Below the pieces are notes generated by a model, which saw only the letters and a list, made by a program, of their open reading frames with translations, was not told the DNA's origin and searched no databases. Shown here one piece after another: positions 32,686 to 44,144 of a stretch of DNA of 64,000 bases. The position numbers and the translations under genes were made by a program. Source of the DNA: Druceiella hillmani (Eukaryota; Arthropoda; Insecta; Lepidoptera; Hepialidae); contig JAYKKI010000029.1 in assembly GCA_039881145.1 (NCBI GenBank), positions 25,214,001-25,278,000 of the forward strand. Direction: 5' to 3'. Numbering within the stretch: position 1 is the first letter of the stretch; each line of letters opens with the position of its first letter.

Positions 32686-34136
32686 AAATTAGTTAATGCC
32701 GAGCAATTTATTTTTTAAGATTTTTTTATTGTGTTTCCTATGAGCAATTTATATATAAATTTTACGTTGAAAACATATTAACATATTTATTAGATAATTG
32801 ATAATTAATATATTAATCGAGATATATTAACCTGCTTTAATGACGACCTGTTATATAATTCTATTGATTCATCTAAATACGCTTTTGGTTATAAGTGATA
32901 AGAATTAGGCAACTAGGCGCTTTAATTGTACCGAAGCTATTTTTTTAAAACTTTGATAAAATATTTTGAATGGTAGTTGATAGTTAACGATATTGTAAAA
33001 AGTACGCGATTTGTCACCCTTATTCCAAAAATACTGAGCCAAAAATCATGAAGAAAACAGAGTTGATAGAATTTGACAAGAAGATTACAGAAAAAAAGAT
33101 AGATTACAGCGATTATCATAGATCTTATAATTTTTTTTATATATGCACCATATTTTCACGACTGTAGAAGACAGTATATAGAAGGTTGCAGTACATTTTC
33201 GTTGTGGAAAACTAATATTTTTAGAAAGTTGAATAAAATACGGGATATAAAACCGATATAAAACCGATATAAAACTTAATCGGAATCTAGCATTTGAGTT
33301 TTGATTTGAAACAGGAGCTGAGTTCTGGCGATTTTGAAATAATTGCGAAGCCTTTCGGATAAAAGGTGCACTGTCCAGTACTCGGTAGTTGGTGGTGCCA
33401 TGAGCCCAGTATTTTATTCATTTATTAAACTTTTGCTTTATCGGCCTAATAAAATTCAAATGACTTTGTGTGGTAAATAACATTGCAGTACTATAAAATG
33501 GCTATGAAGTAACGTATTGCAATTTACATGATTTAGAGACTTTGGTTTAGTGACCATATTAGTTTATCTTGATTTTTTTCATATTATATTTAGGATTTTA
33601 GGTCAAATAGCTCAGGCTCTGAGTTTCAAAAGCGAAATACGTGAGTTGCGAAGTACGTTTATCGCAATATTATTAAAAAAAATATTATTAAACTTATCGC
33701 TTTTGCCATAATTTTAAGATTATAACAGAATAAAAAATTTTGCTATGTTCTATTCTCAAAATTATGGCAAAAACATGAATTAAGATTACATTAAACTTAA
33801 ATAATATATTAAACACATTTCAGTGTTAACAAAACGTTCACTGTTTTAAATATTGAGATATTACACAAACTGTGTATATATACCTAACTACTATAGTTAC
33901 ACATCATAGGTATGTAAAATTGCGATTCAATTGCAATTTCTAGTTTAATACTATACATTTTTTTTAATTATATAATTGAATTAATAATACGATTATACTG
34001 ATTTCAGATTACAATTAATCATTTATGATTCAGGTGTGAGATGAAATGATTTCAGATTACAAACAAAGATATATAAATATATACATATATATTTTTTTAA
34101 ATTCAACTATCGACAGGCCCTGTGTTTATTTTAACA
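32686..34136. other. Intergenic, minor inverted repeats only
   Basis: AT-rich. An inverted repeat around 33698-33773 has arms TTGCCATAATTTT / AAAATTATGGCAA. The word GATATAAAACC is repeated three times at 33243-33275. No gene is recognised. Confidence 0.5.
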
Positions 34137-34690
34137 TTACCTCGTCTCGGAAATAATTCTTCCTAAATATTCAATTTCGTTGTAGAAATTTACATTTTTG
34201 TTGTTTAATGTATATCCCGCATCATCTAAAGCTTTCAGCACCAGACTAAGCCTCTCTAATCCTTCTTCTATGCTGACCAAAAATATTATGACATCATCGA
34301 TGTAAACTAGGGCTATAATATTTCTCAAATTTCCCAATGCTTTATTTACTACCCTTTGAAAAGTACTGGGTCCATTACAGAGACCAAACGATACACGTAA
34401 CCATTCATAATGCCCATCAGGTGTTACAAAAACAGTCTTCTCCACAGATATATCACGTTCAATAGGAATCCATAAAACCCTGACGCCATATCGAGCGTGC
34501 TGAAATAACTAGCTTTTTCTAATCTGTCTAATTGATCATCGATTAATGGTAGTGGATACCTATATTTAATTGTTATTTTATTTAAAGTTTGGTAATCTAT
34601 ATATAATCTGTCACTTGAGTCCTTTTTTCTAACTAAAATAACTGGTGACGTATCTTATGAACAAATCATATTACCTTTTGAAGGACCTGC
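34137..34690 (-). pseudogene. pol: Ty3/gypsy reverse transcriptase fragment
   Basis: Minus-strand palm and fingers of a gypsy reverse transcriptase: VRKKDSSDRLYIDYQTLNK (about 34630), YPLPLIDDQLDRL and FSTLDMASGF (about 34550-34480), then, after a shift near 34450, FVTPDGHYEWLRVSFGLCN, the active-site YIDDVIIF (about 34295) and EIEYLGRIIS (about 34160). The catalytic YIDD is intact, but the piece starts and stops abruptly and has an internal frame break. It differs clearly from the plus-strand gypsy element that begins at 34692, so these are two families, with the plus-strand one apparently inserted at the edge of this one. Confidence 0.85.
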
Positions 34691-34691
34691 C

Positions 34692-35055
34692 TGTTTACGT
34701 AGCAAGAAAGATTTACTGCCCGCTCACCCGTTCAGCACATCCTGGTTAAAACAGATACAAAGAATTCCTTTCATTAAATTCAAGGAAGTGCCATTGCAAG
34801 TTTAAATATCCAAATATCCAGAGATGATTTACTGGCCATCTATGTAGAACAAAGCGTCCCTTTCATAAAACTGAAGTGTTCTGCATTCCAACTCCACACA
34901 TCGATAGATATAAAAGTAGTCTTTAATAAGCTTAGAGTCATTATTATACGATACTTTGTTAAGACAACACCTTTTGTATTTAGACTTTTTTTAATAAATT
35001 TATATATACAAGTTAAACATTTTTATTTATGTTTTATTCAAAATACATCGAAACA
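34692..35055 (+). repeat. 5' LTR of the plus-strand gypsy relic
   Basis: Starts TGTTTACGTAG and ends CATCGAAACA, with short inverted termini. It contains GATATAAAAGTAG as a TATA element at about 34916 and AATAAA at about 34993. The boundary is set by the primer-binding site four bases further on. Confidence 0.65.
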
Positions 35056-35059
35056 TAAT

Positions 35060-35077
35060 TGGCGCGTGGGCAGGATA
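35060..35077 (+). promoter_or_regulatory. Primer-binding site
   Basis: TGGCGCGTGGGCAGGATA begins with TGGCGC, complementary to the CCA end of a tRNA, and resembles the TGGCGC-starting sites of the gypsy group. It lies directly after the LTR. Confidence 0.6.
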
Positions 35078-35504
35078 TTCGGGAACTAATAAACCGTTAT
35101 TTGTTTTCTGGTTCACCAGCTTACCGAAGATTCAACCTACTTCTCTACAAACTAATTAGAATTGGGAGAAGTTGCGACGACCAAAGGACAAACGTATCCC
35201 GAGGTACTAATTAAGAAGGAAGGACCTGAGGACATGCACAGGCAGTCACTGTAAGTACGATCTTGTTATTTCACAGTCTCCTGCATCCCTTGTATCTTAC
35301 CTATGAACTTTTAATGCATCGGTGTTAACTTTGTTAAATTTCATTTTGATTTTGTATTAGTATTTTTAAAAATTGTGTCAATTACGTAGTCTGGTCCCAC
35401 CTTGATCTCACTTACTTATTACACACACTGTTTGAATTCACAATTTCATTAATTTTTTACACATACACCTTACATTTGTACTGTATTAATATATATATAT
35501 ATAT

Positions 35505-36410
35505 AATGCAGCTCTTAAAATTGTACCCAAATTTAATGGCGACCCGAATAAATTGTACAGATTTTTGCTTGAATATTATGATGATACAAATATAAACTCT
35601 TTTCACAACCCTATCGTTTTAAACGGATTGATCACAAAATTAGGAGACAAAGCGGAGGAAATAATAAATATAAATGGGGCCGAAACGTGGGCTCGTATTA
35701 ATCAAGTTTTAATTCCGAATTTCGTGGATCAAAGAGATGAAAACTCTTTGAATCGTGATTTAGTAAACTTAAAGCAAAAAGACTCAGAAAATCCCCAATC
35801 GTTTTATGAAAACTGCATACATCATCTCAATACAATTATAAACTACATAGAATTCCACGAAGTTGATAAAAATTTAATAAAATGTAAACGTAGCTTTTTT
35901 ACAACACAAACATTAAAGATGCCCACTACTTTACAATATATAAAAGAGGAAGAAAATATTATTTATATGCAAAAACGTAAATGTCCAACCTAATTAATAA
36001 TAATAAATGTAATAAAAATCCCTTCTTTAGACAACAACACTATGATAATAATTTACCCCGAAATTTAATCAAACACGACAGTACCAACATAACAGACAAT
36101 TTCAAAACTTTCAACAACCTAATTTTACACAAAATAAATACACACAATATGGATCATCTAATAAAAATAAAAATGTATTCACAAAAAATCAAAACCAACC
36201 AAATATTTCCAAACCGGAACCAATGAGTAGCATTTCGTATGCCTCTGCAACAACACTACCATCTGGAAATAATAACACACGATCATATAATCACTTTCAA
36301 AATGTAAGACCATCCCCCTACTACACATCTAAAGTATATACATATCAACGAAATACAAGAAACGGAACCGAATTATTTGTATCATTCAAAGAACCCTTTT
36401 CCTAAACAAC
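35505..36410 (+). pseudogene. gag: Gypsy gag relic
   Basis: In the first frame (about 35505-35993) the text opens ALKIVPKFNGDPNKLYRFLL, the conserved N-terminal core of 17.6/297-type gag, followed by a helical region ending near EENIIYMQKRK. Further ORFs at 35981-36226 and 36223-36405, in other frames, are asparagine-rich C-terminal parts without a zinc knuckle, as is usual in this group. Two frameshifts break the protein. Confidence 0.65.
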
Positions 36411-36539
36411 ATTTAAGTGAACAACCCTCAAACGAATATTTTAACGAAGAAAATGATAATCAAAATTTTCCATTAGACCCGAATCAAGATAACCTAAAAT
36501 AATAGAAATAAATTCTCATATGAAGAAACGATTACCCTA

Positions 36540-36850
36540 TATATAGATACAAAATTCATCCCTTAAATTTCTAATCGACACGGGTGCTAATCAATCATTC
36601 ATCTCACTTGAGACGGTAAATAACTTTTTAGTCAATATAGACTGAATTATGAACCATTTACAGCCACAAACGTTCTTTGCACAATTCAAAATAAATATTC
36701 CATAGAAATACATACTTTTGATGAATTTTATGTGGCGATTTTTCTAAATTTTATATATATAAATTTCATAATACATTCGACGGCCTTATAGGATTAGAAA
36801 TGTTAGAAAAATTACAAGTTAAAGTTGATTTGCACAAAAAACTATTATAA
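36540..36850 (+). pseudogene. pol: Gypsy aspartic protease relic
   Basis: Contains SLKFLIDTGANQSFISLE near 36565-36610; DTGAN is the catalytic motif of 17.6/297-type proteases. Downstream text reading GLIGLEMLEKLQVKVD (about 36785) matches the second half of the fold. Frame changes between the two blocks make it non-functional. Confidence 0.7.
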
Positions 36851-37329
36851 CTTAACAATCCATTAACCCTATACACTAATTAAATTCTGGAACCACAAAT
36901 TTATTTGAAGCACTTATACGATCACACAGTACACAACAAGTTAATATACCTATTAATACATTTAAAGGTAAAATTCACATTCCCAAAACATACGCAAATC
37001 GAGGTTTTATTCCTTCGCCTATATCAAATGCATGCCAAGGCTATGCTTACGTAGAAATAAATCGCCCAAAGCATAACGACATAATAGTTAGCTTGATAGA
37101 ACCTTTAGAAACCTTTAACCTTATGAAAAATTTTACCTGTAAGAATTTTGAAGCTCACCATTTTTTAACTCATAAAAAACCAAATTAAAATAACTATGTT
37201 AATATAGACAATTTGATTCGAACGAATCATCTTAATCTGGAAGAAAAAATGAACTCATTAAATTATGTGAACAATATAAAGACAAATTTTACTACGAAAA
37301 TTAACCTTTAACTTCTACGAACCAAATTA

Positions 37330-37676
37330 AACATCGAATTAAAACTCATGACGAACTATCGATATATACAAAAACTTACCAAATTAATAAACTTTTAGAA
37401 CAGAAAATAATACAACCCTCAGACTCTCCATGGTCATCTCCTATCTGGATTGTACCAAAGATAGCGGATGCATCAGGTGAACAAAAATGGCGTATTGTCG
37501 TAGATTATCGCAAATGAAATGAAAAAACAATAAATGACCAGTACCCGATCCCTAATATAAACGATGTATTGGATAAGCTAGGCAGGTGTCAGTATTTTTC
37601 CACGCTTGATCTTGCTAGCGGATTCCACCAGATTGAAATGCATCCCGACGACGTTAAATGTACGCAGACCCTTGAA
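37330..37676 (+). pseudogene. pol: Gypsy reverse transcriptase, N-terminal part
   Basis: Reads [20 protein letters not shown] (about 37395), [12 protein letters not shown] (about 37480), a stop where Leu is usual, then [15 protein letters not shown] (about 37540) and [19 protein letters not shown] (about 37600-37655). These are the fingers and the first catalytic Asp of the palm. Homology ends near 37676 before the YADD/YIDD region. Confidence 0.85.
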
Positions 37677-38932
37677 TAACCAAGAAACTCCCCCCTTAGT
37701 TTAGAAACCTTAACAGACTATATTTTTTTATCGTTACCGTACATGATGTCCATTCATTGTATAATTCACGCGAGGGCCCACTTCTTGCGATAGTCTCTAC
37801 ATCGTCCCATCTATTCTTTGGGGTTAGGGCGTCTACTTCTGCACTCCATTCATTAGCTCCTATTAGCTTCAGTAGCACCAACACTCGGATCAAATGTAGG
37901 CAAAGCTATAGCCTTGATAATGTTGGTTTCTCTAAAATGTTCAAATTCACTCATATCCTGAACAGTTTTCTTAACTGTCACTGATTGTTCATCACGGTTC
38001 AGTCTATTTTTATTTTTATTTTTCACGTTCTTGGTAGATATTTAAATTATTACACTCCTTAGTTTATTTTTATTTATTTATTATAATTTTTTATTATTTT
38101 ATTGTTAACTGTGGTATTTAAATTACTTCAAATCTGTGCAATTTTTTATATTTCTATCTTTTATTATTATTTATGGCTGTAGGTTTCTAAATTATTTCAA
38201 ATCCCACTTCTGATAATAGGAAGATCTGAAAACAAAGGATGGAAACTAGGGATGAAAACAACGTCTTTGGCCAATAATGGCAGTACTAAAAATTAGTATT
38301 AATGATTTAAGTAAAGGGAGTTGAGGTGTGCCGTGTGCATTTTTGAGTTAAACTTAAACCATTACGGTTACATTGAAATAACGTATGGAGGTATTCTAGA
38401 TAACATAAAAATCTTCAAAAAAGTTCAAATAGATATGTTGATAATTATTATGGATATTACGGTATGACTCGATCACTGTTCCGAACTGTACATGGCTAAT
38501 TATTGTTTGTTTTAAGCGTTTGAATGTTGTATAAACGGACTTCACTTTGCTGTATCCGACTAAAGCACAGTATACATACGTAATTGTACATTTGAGAATA
38601 CCGTTAATAGTTACATAAAAAAAATACTATTAAAACATATTATAACACACAATTTAAAAAGGTACCAAGGCCATTCAATGCAAATTCTTTTCAGTTGAGT
38701 GGGAATATTTTTGGCTTCCGTTACTTGTTATTAGTCTCATATTTAGCAGACTTTTGTTACATCTAAGTCTTTTGCAAGGCAGTGAGGCAACTCTGTATAA
38801 TCCTATTACACTTCTTGGCAGCTTTTCTGATGCTGGCGCCTTTTCGGTGTAAATGAACTTTCGGTATTTCAAAATGACCGTATCAAATGGGCATCCTTTT
38901 CCTTTCAAGTACTTTCAAGTGGCGCAAGCGGG
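37677..38932. other. Intergenic, no gene recognised
   Basis: The minus-strand ORF at 37696-37893 (65 codons, containing LTPKNRWDDVETIARSG) has the flavour of a retroelement tail but matches nothing I can name. The rest is AT-rich without motifs. Confidence 0.4.
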
Positions 38933-39140
38933 CTGAAAATCGACTTTCATAGACTTGGGAATTTAAAATTTTACATTTCGTAAATATTTTTATCATTTTT
39001 TGTAGTTTATGTTATATTTTTAATGCTAAAGATAACAAAAACAAATTTGAAGCCTCACGTTTAATTAAATTTTTGTAAGTATTTTGACGAGGTGGAAGGT
39101 GTTGGTAACTATATATATTTAAGTAATAATATAAGATAAG

Positions 39141-39188
<48 letters not shown>

Positions 39189-39560
39189 CTTCTCTTATAT
39201 TATTACTTAAATAGATACTAACACCTTCAATATAATACCTATATAGTTACCAATACCTTCCGCCTAGTCAAAATACTTGAAAAAAATCCGCAGTAGTTAT
39301 CGTTATGTGGGGTATATAAATCAATCATGAATAATTAGTACTAAAACCTTCTCTAATGATATGACCGTTTTCATAGATGACCGTATTTTTCATACTGGAT
39401 CCATAAAAATTTTTCGTAAAAAATTATAAGTCATCCGTTTTCATACCAAATTAACTCGCATGACATATTTGAGTACAGTAATGGTGAAGAAAATTGATAT
39501 CCAGCAAAAAAAACACGCTTATAATTTAAAATTCCCAAGTCTATGAAAGTTGAGTTTCAG
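38933..39560. repeat. 628-bp foldback with (TA)n centre
   Basis: Outer arms CTTTCATAGACTTGGGAATT (near 38944) and AATTCCCAAGTCTATGAAAG (near 39530) are exact complements. An inner pair, AAGTATTTTGACGAGG..GGAAGGTGTTGGTAACTAT (about 39078-39112) and its complement (about 39243-39282), is also well kept. The innermost pair TTTAAGTAATAATATAAGA (about 39118) and its complement (about 39194) flank a TA run at 39142-39187. Between the pairs, spacing differs on the two sides, showing later indels. There is no ORF. This is a MITE or foldback element. Confidence 0.85.
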
Positions 39561-41693
39561 ACCATCGTGTGACGTCGCCTTGAGATCCGAAAACGACAAT
39601 AAGTAAAAATGAATCCATTAGGCATACGCTATGAGTCACGAGTAGCACTTAATAAACCACGGTTCAATGTAAGACACCACGAAACGCTCTCTTATCTCGC
39701 AATTTTAATCGTCAAAATGATGCTCTAATGATAAAGCATTAATAGGCAAAATCTATGTGAAGTACTATAGTATAACCAAGATAATATTTATCTACTAAGA
39801 AAAAATTTAAAAAATAAAGGAATCTGTGAAAAAATTATCTTTGAGTAAATTTTCACAAAGTTTTGTTTGATATTGCGTCTTCCATAGGATTTTCAAGCAA
39901 ACTAAAAAGCGAGGAAGTGGTTCAAACGCAAGTGTTTCAAAGGTATTACCATTAGCTAGCAACGTCACGTTTCCTGAATATCAAGTTGGTTGATGTATCT
40001 GCCTGGTTACCAGAAGGACATCCGGCTAGGATTTACAACCCCGCTGACTTATTTTCCGATGGGATCTCGCAGTTTTTCTTCGATACTTTATATCCATATA
40101 AACCTAGGTGTAAATAAAAAAGATTGGAATTGCCTTAAATTTTCTTTTCTTATTATTTGTCTAACAAAATGTAATAAAAATTTGTCTAAAAAAACGAAAA
40201 ACAAAATAAGGAATCATTTTGCTCCTAAGATAGACTCATACTTGCATTGGAATGTAAACAGTCTTCGTAGACTAATAAATTTTCAAAAAACTAAACTCAT
40301 AGAAAACATTTTGTTTCATTAACTACTACTTGTAATTATAAAATTAGGGACTACTTTTCGACAGACCAAAAATTAAAGTTAGAATTATTCATTAAATTCT
40401 TATTATTAAGAGGATATAACGTTAATTTGTATTTCTGGTTCTGTTTAATCAGTTTTGAACTAAACGAAGACCCGTTTTGATAGCCGTAATTAAATCATAA
40501 AAAATCTTCCATAATAACAAAATTTTGTTTTTATGTATTCTTCTAAAAATAAGAGTGCAGAAAACATTATGTCTAGGGTTGATTTGTCTCTAGTAAATAT
40601 TTACCTTTTATTTTGTTGCTTTTGTCAATTGCACCTATAGTACTTTTTGAAATAACAGGTATATTCTCATTTTTCAACATTCTCTAACAAATATTTTTCT
40701 TCCCAAAACGAAGGCAACTCTTTTTGAAACCAGAAAAGTGGTTCTTCTGAGATATCAATATGTTTATTTGACATTTTCTTACGACGCAATCGCAATGCCG
40801 AAGTATGACAGACATAGTTTACTCTCGTTCGTTTATATCAAGATGTACCTAATCATTAAATGTCGTTATGTGTGAATATTTGGTGTCTTCTATCCTACAA
40901 AATTAAAAAGTCTTAATTTTTTTTTAACTTCTTAGTCTGACGTTACTAAATGTTCTTAATTTTGTTGTATAAAATTGATCTAGTTCATTTGTGTTTTACT
41001 TGATTATAATTATATTGTCTGCATTTTTATTAAAGAATTTTCCATTTACATTTACATTTAATGATATTGATATTTATATTTGTATAGAGTGTTGCCTAAT
41101 TTATATATTCTAAGACATTATTTTTTTTCTTTATCAACAATGTTTATGTAATTGAGGATCATTTTCGCAGGAGGCTGGTCTAAAGTACTCACCAAATACT
41201 TCCCTCGCTCATCTCATCATCGAAGCAATCGTTCATCTTCATCGGAGCAATAAGGTGTGGCTACCTCGTTTGCTACTGCTTCCTCTCTGGGCACGTTTTT
41301 ATACAAATACCAACAACTGTAAATATTAACCACGTGCGTAGCATAGTTGTTGGTAGTAATCAGCCCCGGATCTTCAATTTTTTTAGGCGGGGCAAAAATT
41401 GAAAAATGCCGCCCCCGCCCACTTATATTTATTTTTGCTTTTATCATCTTTATAATTTCAGCTATCAGATGTCCACTAATTGATTGACATTTGGACATAG
41501 GCCTTCCGGAAATAGTACATCCATCGCTGTTCTTTCTGTGTTAAACCTATTTATTTACAGATATATAGACATGAACGTGTAGGATATATATTTTATACAT
41601 AACATAGGATAGGATTTAAAATAAAAATATAATAAAAGTATAACAAAAATTAAAATAAAAATCAAATATATTATTGCATATTGTGAATTGAAA
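39561..41693. other. Intergenic; GC-rich block next to the hAT 3' end
   Basis: No gene recognised. The ORF at 39990-40322 is lysine/asparagine-rich without known motifs. 41365-41425 is GC-rich (GGCGGGGCAAAA, GCCGCCCCCGCCCAC) and may be the terminal region of the hAT element to the right, since a similar GC-rich block with GGGGCAAAGGCCCC lies at 45335-45370. I could not align clean terminal inverted repeats. Confidence 0.4.
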
Positions 41694-44144
41694 TTACAAT
41701 TTTACTCTTCGAGTTTTTTGTTCAGGAAATAAATCTATGGCCTTGTCATAATTTAACTCGTGTGCAATTCGATTTTCTATCCCTAAGATTGCAAGACTTG
41801 ATAAGCGTTCCTGGCTCATCGAAGATCGCAAATAATTTTTATTAGTTTTAGTCTGCTAAAACTTCGCTCACAGCTTGCGGATGTAGTAGGAAGCGTAGAG
41901 TATATTCGCAGGGCAATACAAATATTAGGAAAAGCATCCTGCAAATAATGCGCATAGATCTGTTGTAAGAGATAGAAACCGTTAGCCTTTTCTATATCAC
42001 CAAATAAAAGTGGAGCTTGCTCTTTAAACATATAGAGATCCTGGCAGAATTCAACGGTGCTTAAATCTCACTCGTATTTTTGAGCCAGATCTGCTCCATA
42101 CTTTTGCAATTCTTCAATTGACATTTTCGAAATATTAGTACCATTAAGAAAAGAAAAATTCAAATTCAGCATGGTAGCACAACCAAATCTCTTTTTAATT
42201 TCTGATACGATTCGATCAAATACCATCATCATTTCTTTAGAAAATAGTTGAACAGGTTGGTGTATTTGTAATTCGTCTTCACGTATCTCATGGAAATATT
42301 TTTTACGTTTCGGAATTCGTTTTTTTCGCAAAATAGGCTCAACGTCAGTTTTTTTCAGCAACTTCTCCAGCCTCTTTTATCCAATATCCCATTGGATTTT
42401 GTTTAATTTTTTGCAAAGTTTTGAGCAGACCATCCATTAGTGCGACAGAACGGGTAAGGATAATATATTCTTTCTGAATTTCTATATTCACTCGATTGAT
42501 TTCGTGGAGAATATTCGCCCAAATAGTTAAATTAAGAATAAATTTAAAATTCTTTATAGCAGTTAAGAGATGGCCCGCCTCGTCTTTAGCTTCTGGAGCA
42601 TGAGAATTTTGCTTAACTTCTTCTAAGGCTTCCGCTACTTCTGGGAAATTATTTAATAGGGCATTCACAGCAACATGTTTCGCCGACCATGCCGTCTGAC
42701 TACTTCCTTTTAAATTTCTTTTAAAATATTTTTTCATAATGTCCCACCTAGTAGTGGAGCCAACAAAAAAGCAATATACTTTTTGAATCAGTCCAAATAG
42801 GTTAATAACTTCCTGGCACGATGAGGCAGAATGACCACCTACAAGATTTAAGGAGTGAGCCAAGCACGGTACGAACTCGGTCAGCTCATTCCTTTCTGCA
42901 ATCCTGGCTTGTAGTCCTTTATTGATGCCGCCTATATTGGACCCATTATCATAAGATTGGCCACGACATTGCCCAATATCTAAATCAACTGCCAATTTTT
43001 CTAAAATCTGTTGATGAATGTCCTCTCCTGTCTTTCCGGCAACTTCTATGAAATCAATGAATATATATAATACATATCGAATTATCTGGCTCATTTGTTC
43101 TGTATGGGTCACATATGGAGTGCAGTCGAACATTATCGTGTAGTATTTGGCTTCTTTGATGTGATTTAAAATGCTATTTCTATAAATATGACACTTGTCC
43201 CTTCTTTACGTGTTCTAATTGAACCTTAAGACATTGTGTGATGACATCGCTAGGAGTTTCGTGGGACCCGCGAAAATAAAGACAGTTTGTGGATAGATAC
43301 AATACAGCATCCATAACAACACGCAGGATCTGTCTCCATTTATCTTTCTCGAGTGAATTACTCGCTCAATGTCTTGATCAATACCCTGGCATGATTTCAT
43401 TTGTTGTACCCTTGTTTTCCACTTGATGATACACTCTTTGTGCATTTGAGTTGCGTCGTGTTCGGTTAATCTCTCTAATTTTGTTTTCCAATGAATAAAC
43501 CCTGTACAACACCATGCAGATGTGGCGGTAGAAGACGGTTTCTGGTAAAACTTGCAGTACGCACAAAAAATTGCATTTTTTGTCTTAGAATATATAAGCC
43601 AAGATCTTTTAACCCTTTCGCAGTTAGCCAAAGTCCTGTACCACATAGAAGATGTTAAAAGTTTGCCATTGCGTTCAGTAGATCTAAATTCAATGTTTTC
43701 GGGGTGATTTTCTGCTAAAATACAGCCTGATTGCTAAAGAAAGACCGTTGTTGGACAGTCATTTTTTCCACCTCGGGCCAATTGCCTGGGTCCGTCAAAT
43801 AAAATCGGGTTTTTTGCAGTTCATCCGAATCCGAGTGCGGGGATTTAGATCCTTCGTATTCTGGCTTTATTTTTTCCAGTTGCTCAGGTTGCTTTTCGCA
43901 CATCGATAAACCTGTGACTGTGAAATCAGACTGTGAAAAATCTTGATCCGTTTGATCGGGCAAAGTGCGAGAAAGATCGTCTAACTGAATATCAACTTCG
44001 GAAGTTGCAACAGGTACTGACGGGTCACCCCCCTCTGTGAAGTCAATTTTTCATCTTGTCTGCACATTGTTTTCCCTGCAATTCCTTATATTTAGCCTTT
44101 TTCCTATATTCCGCTCCCGATAGCTTTTTTCTTGGCGCGCTCAT
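41694..44144 (-). pseudogene. hAT transposase relic, ZMYM1-like
   Basis: Near-complete hAT-superfamily transposase with a few frameshifts. It starts MSAPRKKLSGAEYRKKAK (44144) with a stop soon after (about 44043), then an acidic linker. A TTF-type zinc finger follows (43640-43420: SWLIYSK, FCAYCKFY, HWKTKLERLTEHDATQMH). The DUF4371/catalytic core has FDCTPYVTHTEQ with the first Asp (about 43130), CRGQSYDNGSNIGG (about 42960), PCLAHSLNLVGG (about 42860) and STTRWDIMKK (about 42755). The dimerisation region reads PTTSASCERSFSRLKLIK with the catalytic Glu (about 41870), then after a shift SSMSQERLSSLAILG, ending at TAA 41694-41696. Key residues survive, so decay is moderate. A T-rich acceptor-like sequence just before the ATG suggests a 5' intron or untranslated exon. 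Confidence 0.85.

Larger units (their letters stand above)
34692..37676 (+). mobile_element. Ty3/gypsy (17.6/297-like) relic, 5' half
   Basis: Plus-strand element with a 364-bp 5' LTR (34692-35055), a primer-binding site (35060-35077), gag (about 35505-36410), protease (about 36540-36850) and the first part of reverse transcriptase (about 37330-37676), where it ends abruptly. RNase H, integrase and 3' LTR are missing. Protein wording is closest to the 17.6/297/gypsy group of errantiviruses. Confidence 0.8.

Noticed and set aside
41217..41498. 93-codon minus-strand ORF at the hAT edge
   Set aside because: Spans the GC-rich terminal region; no domain, and codons reflect terminal repeat-like sequence.
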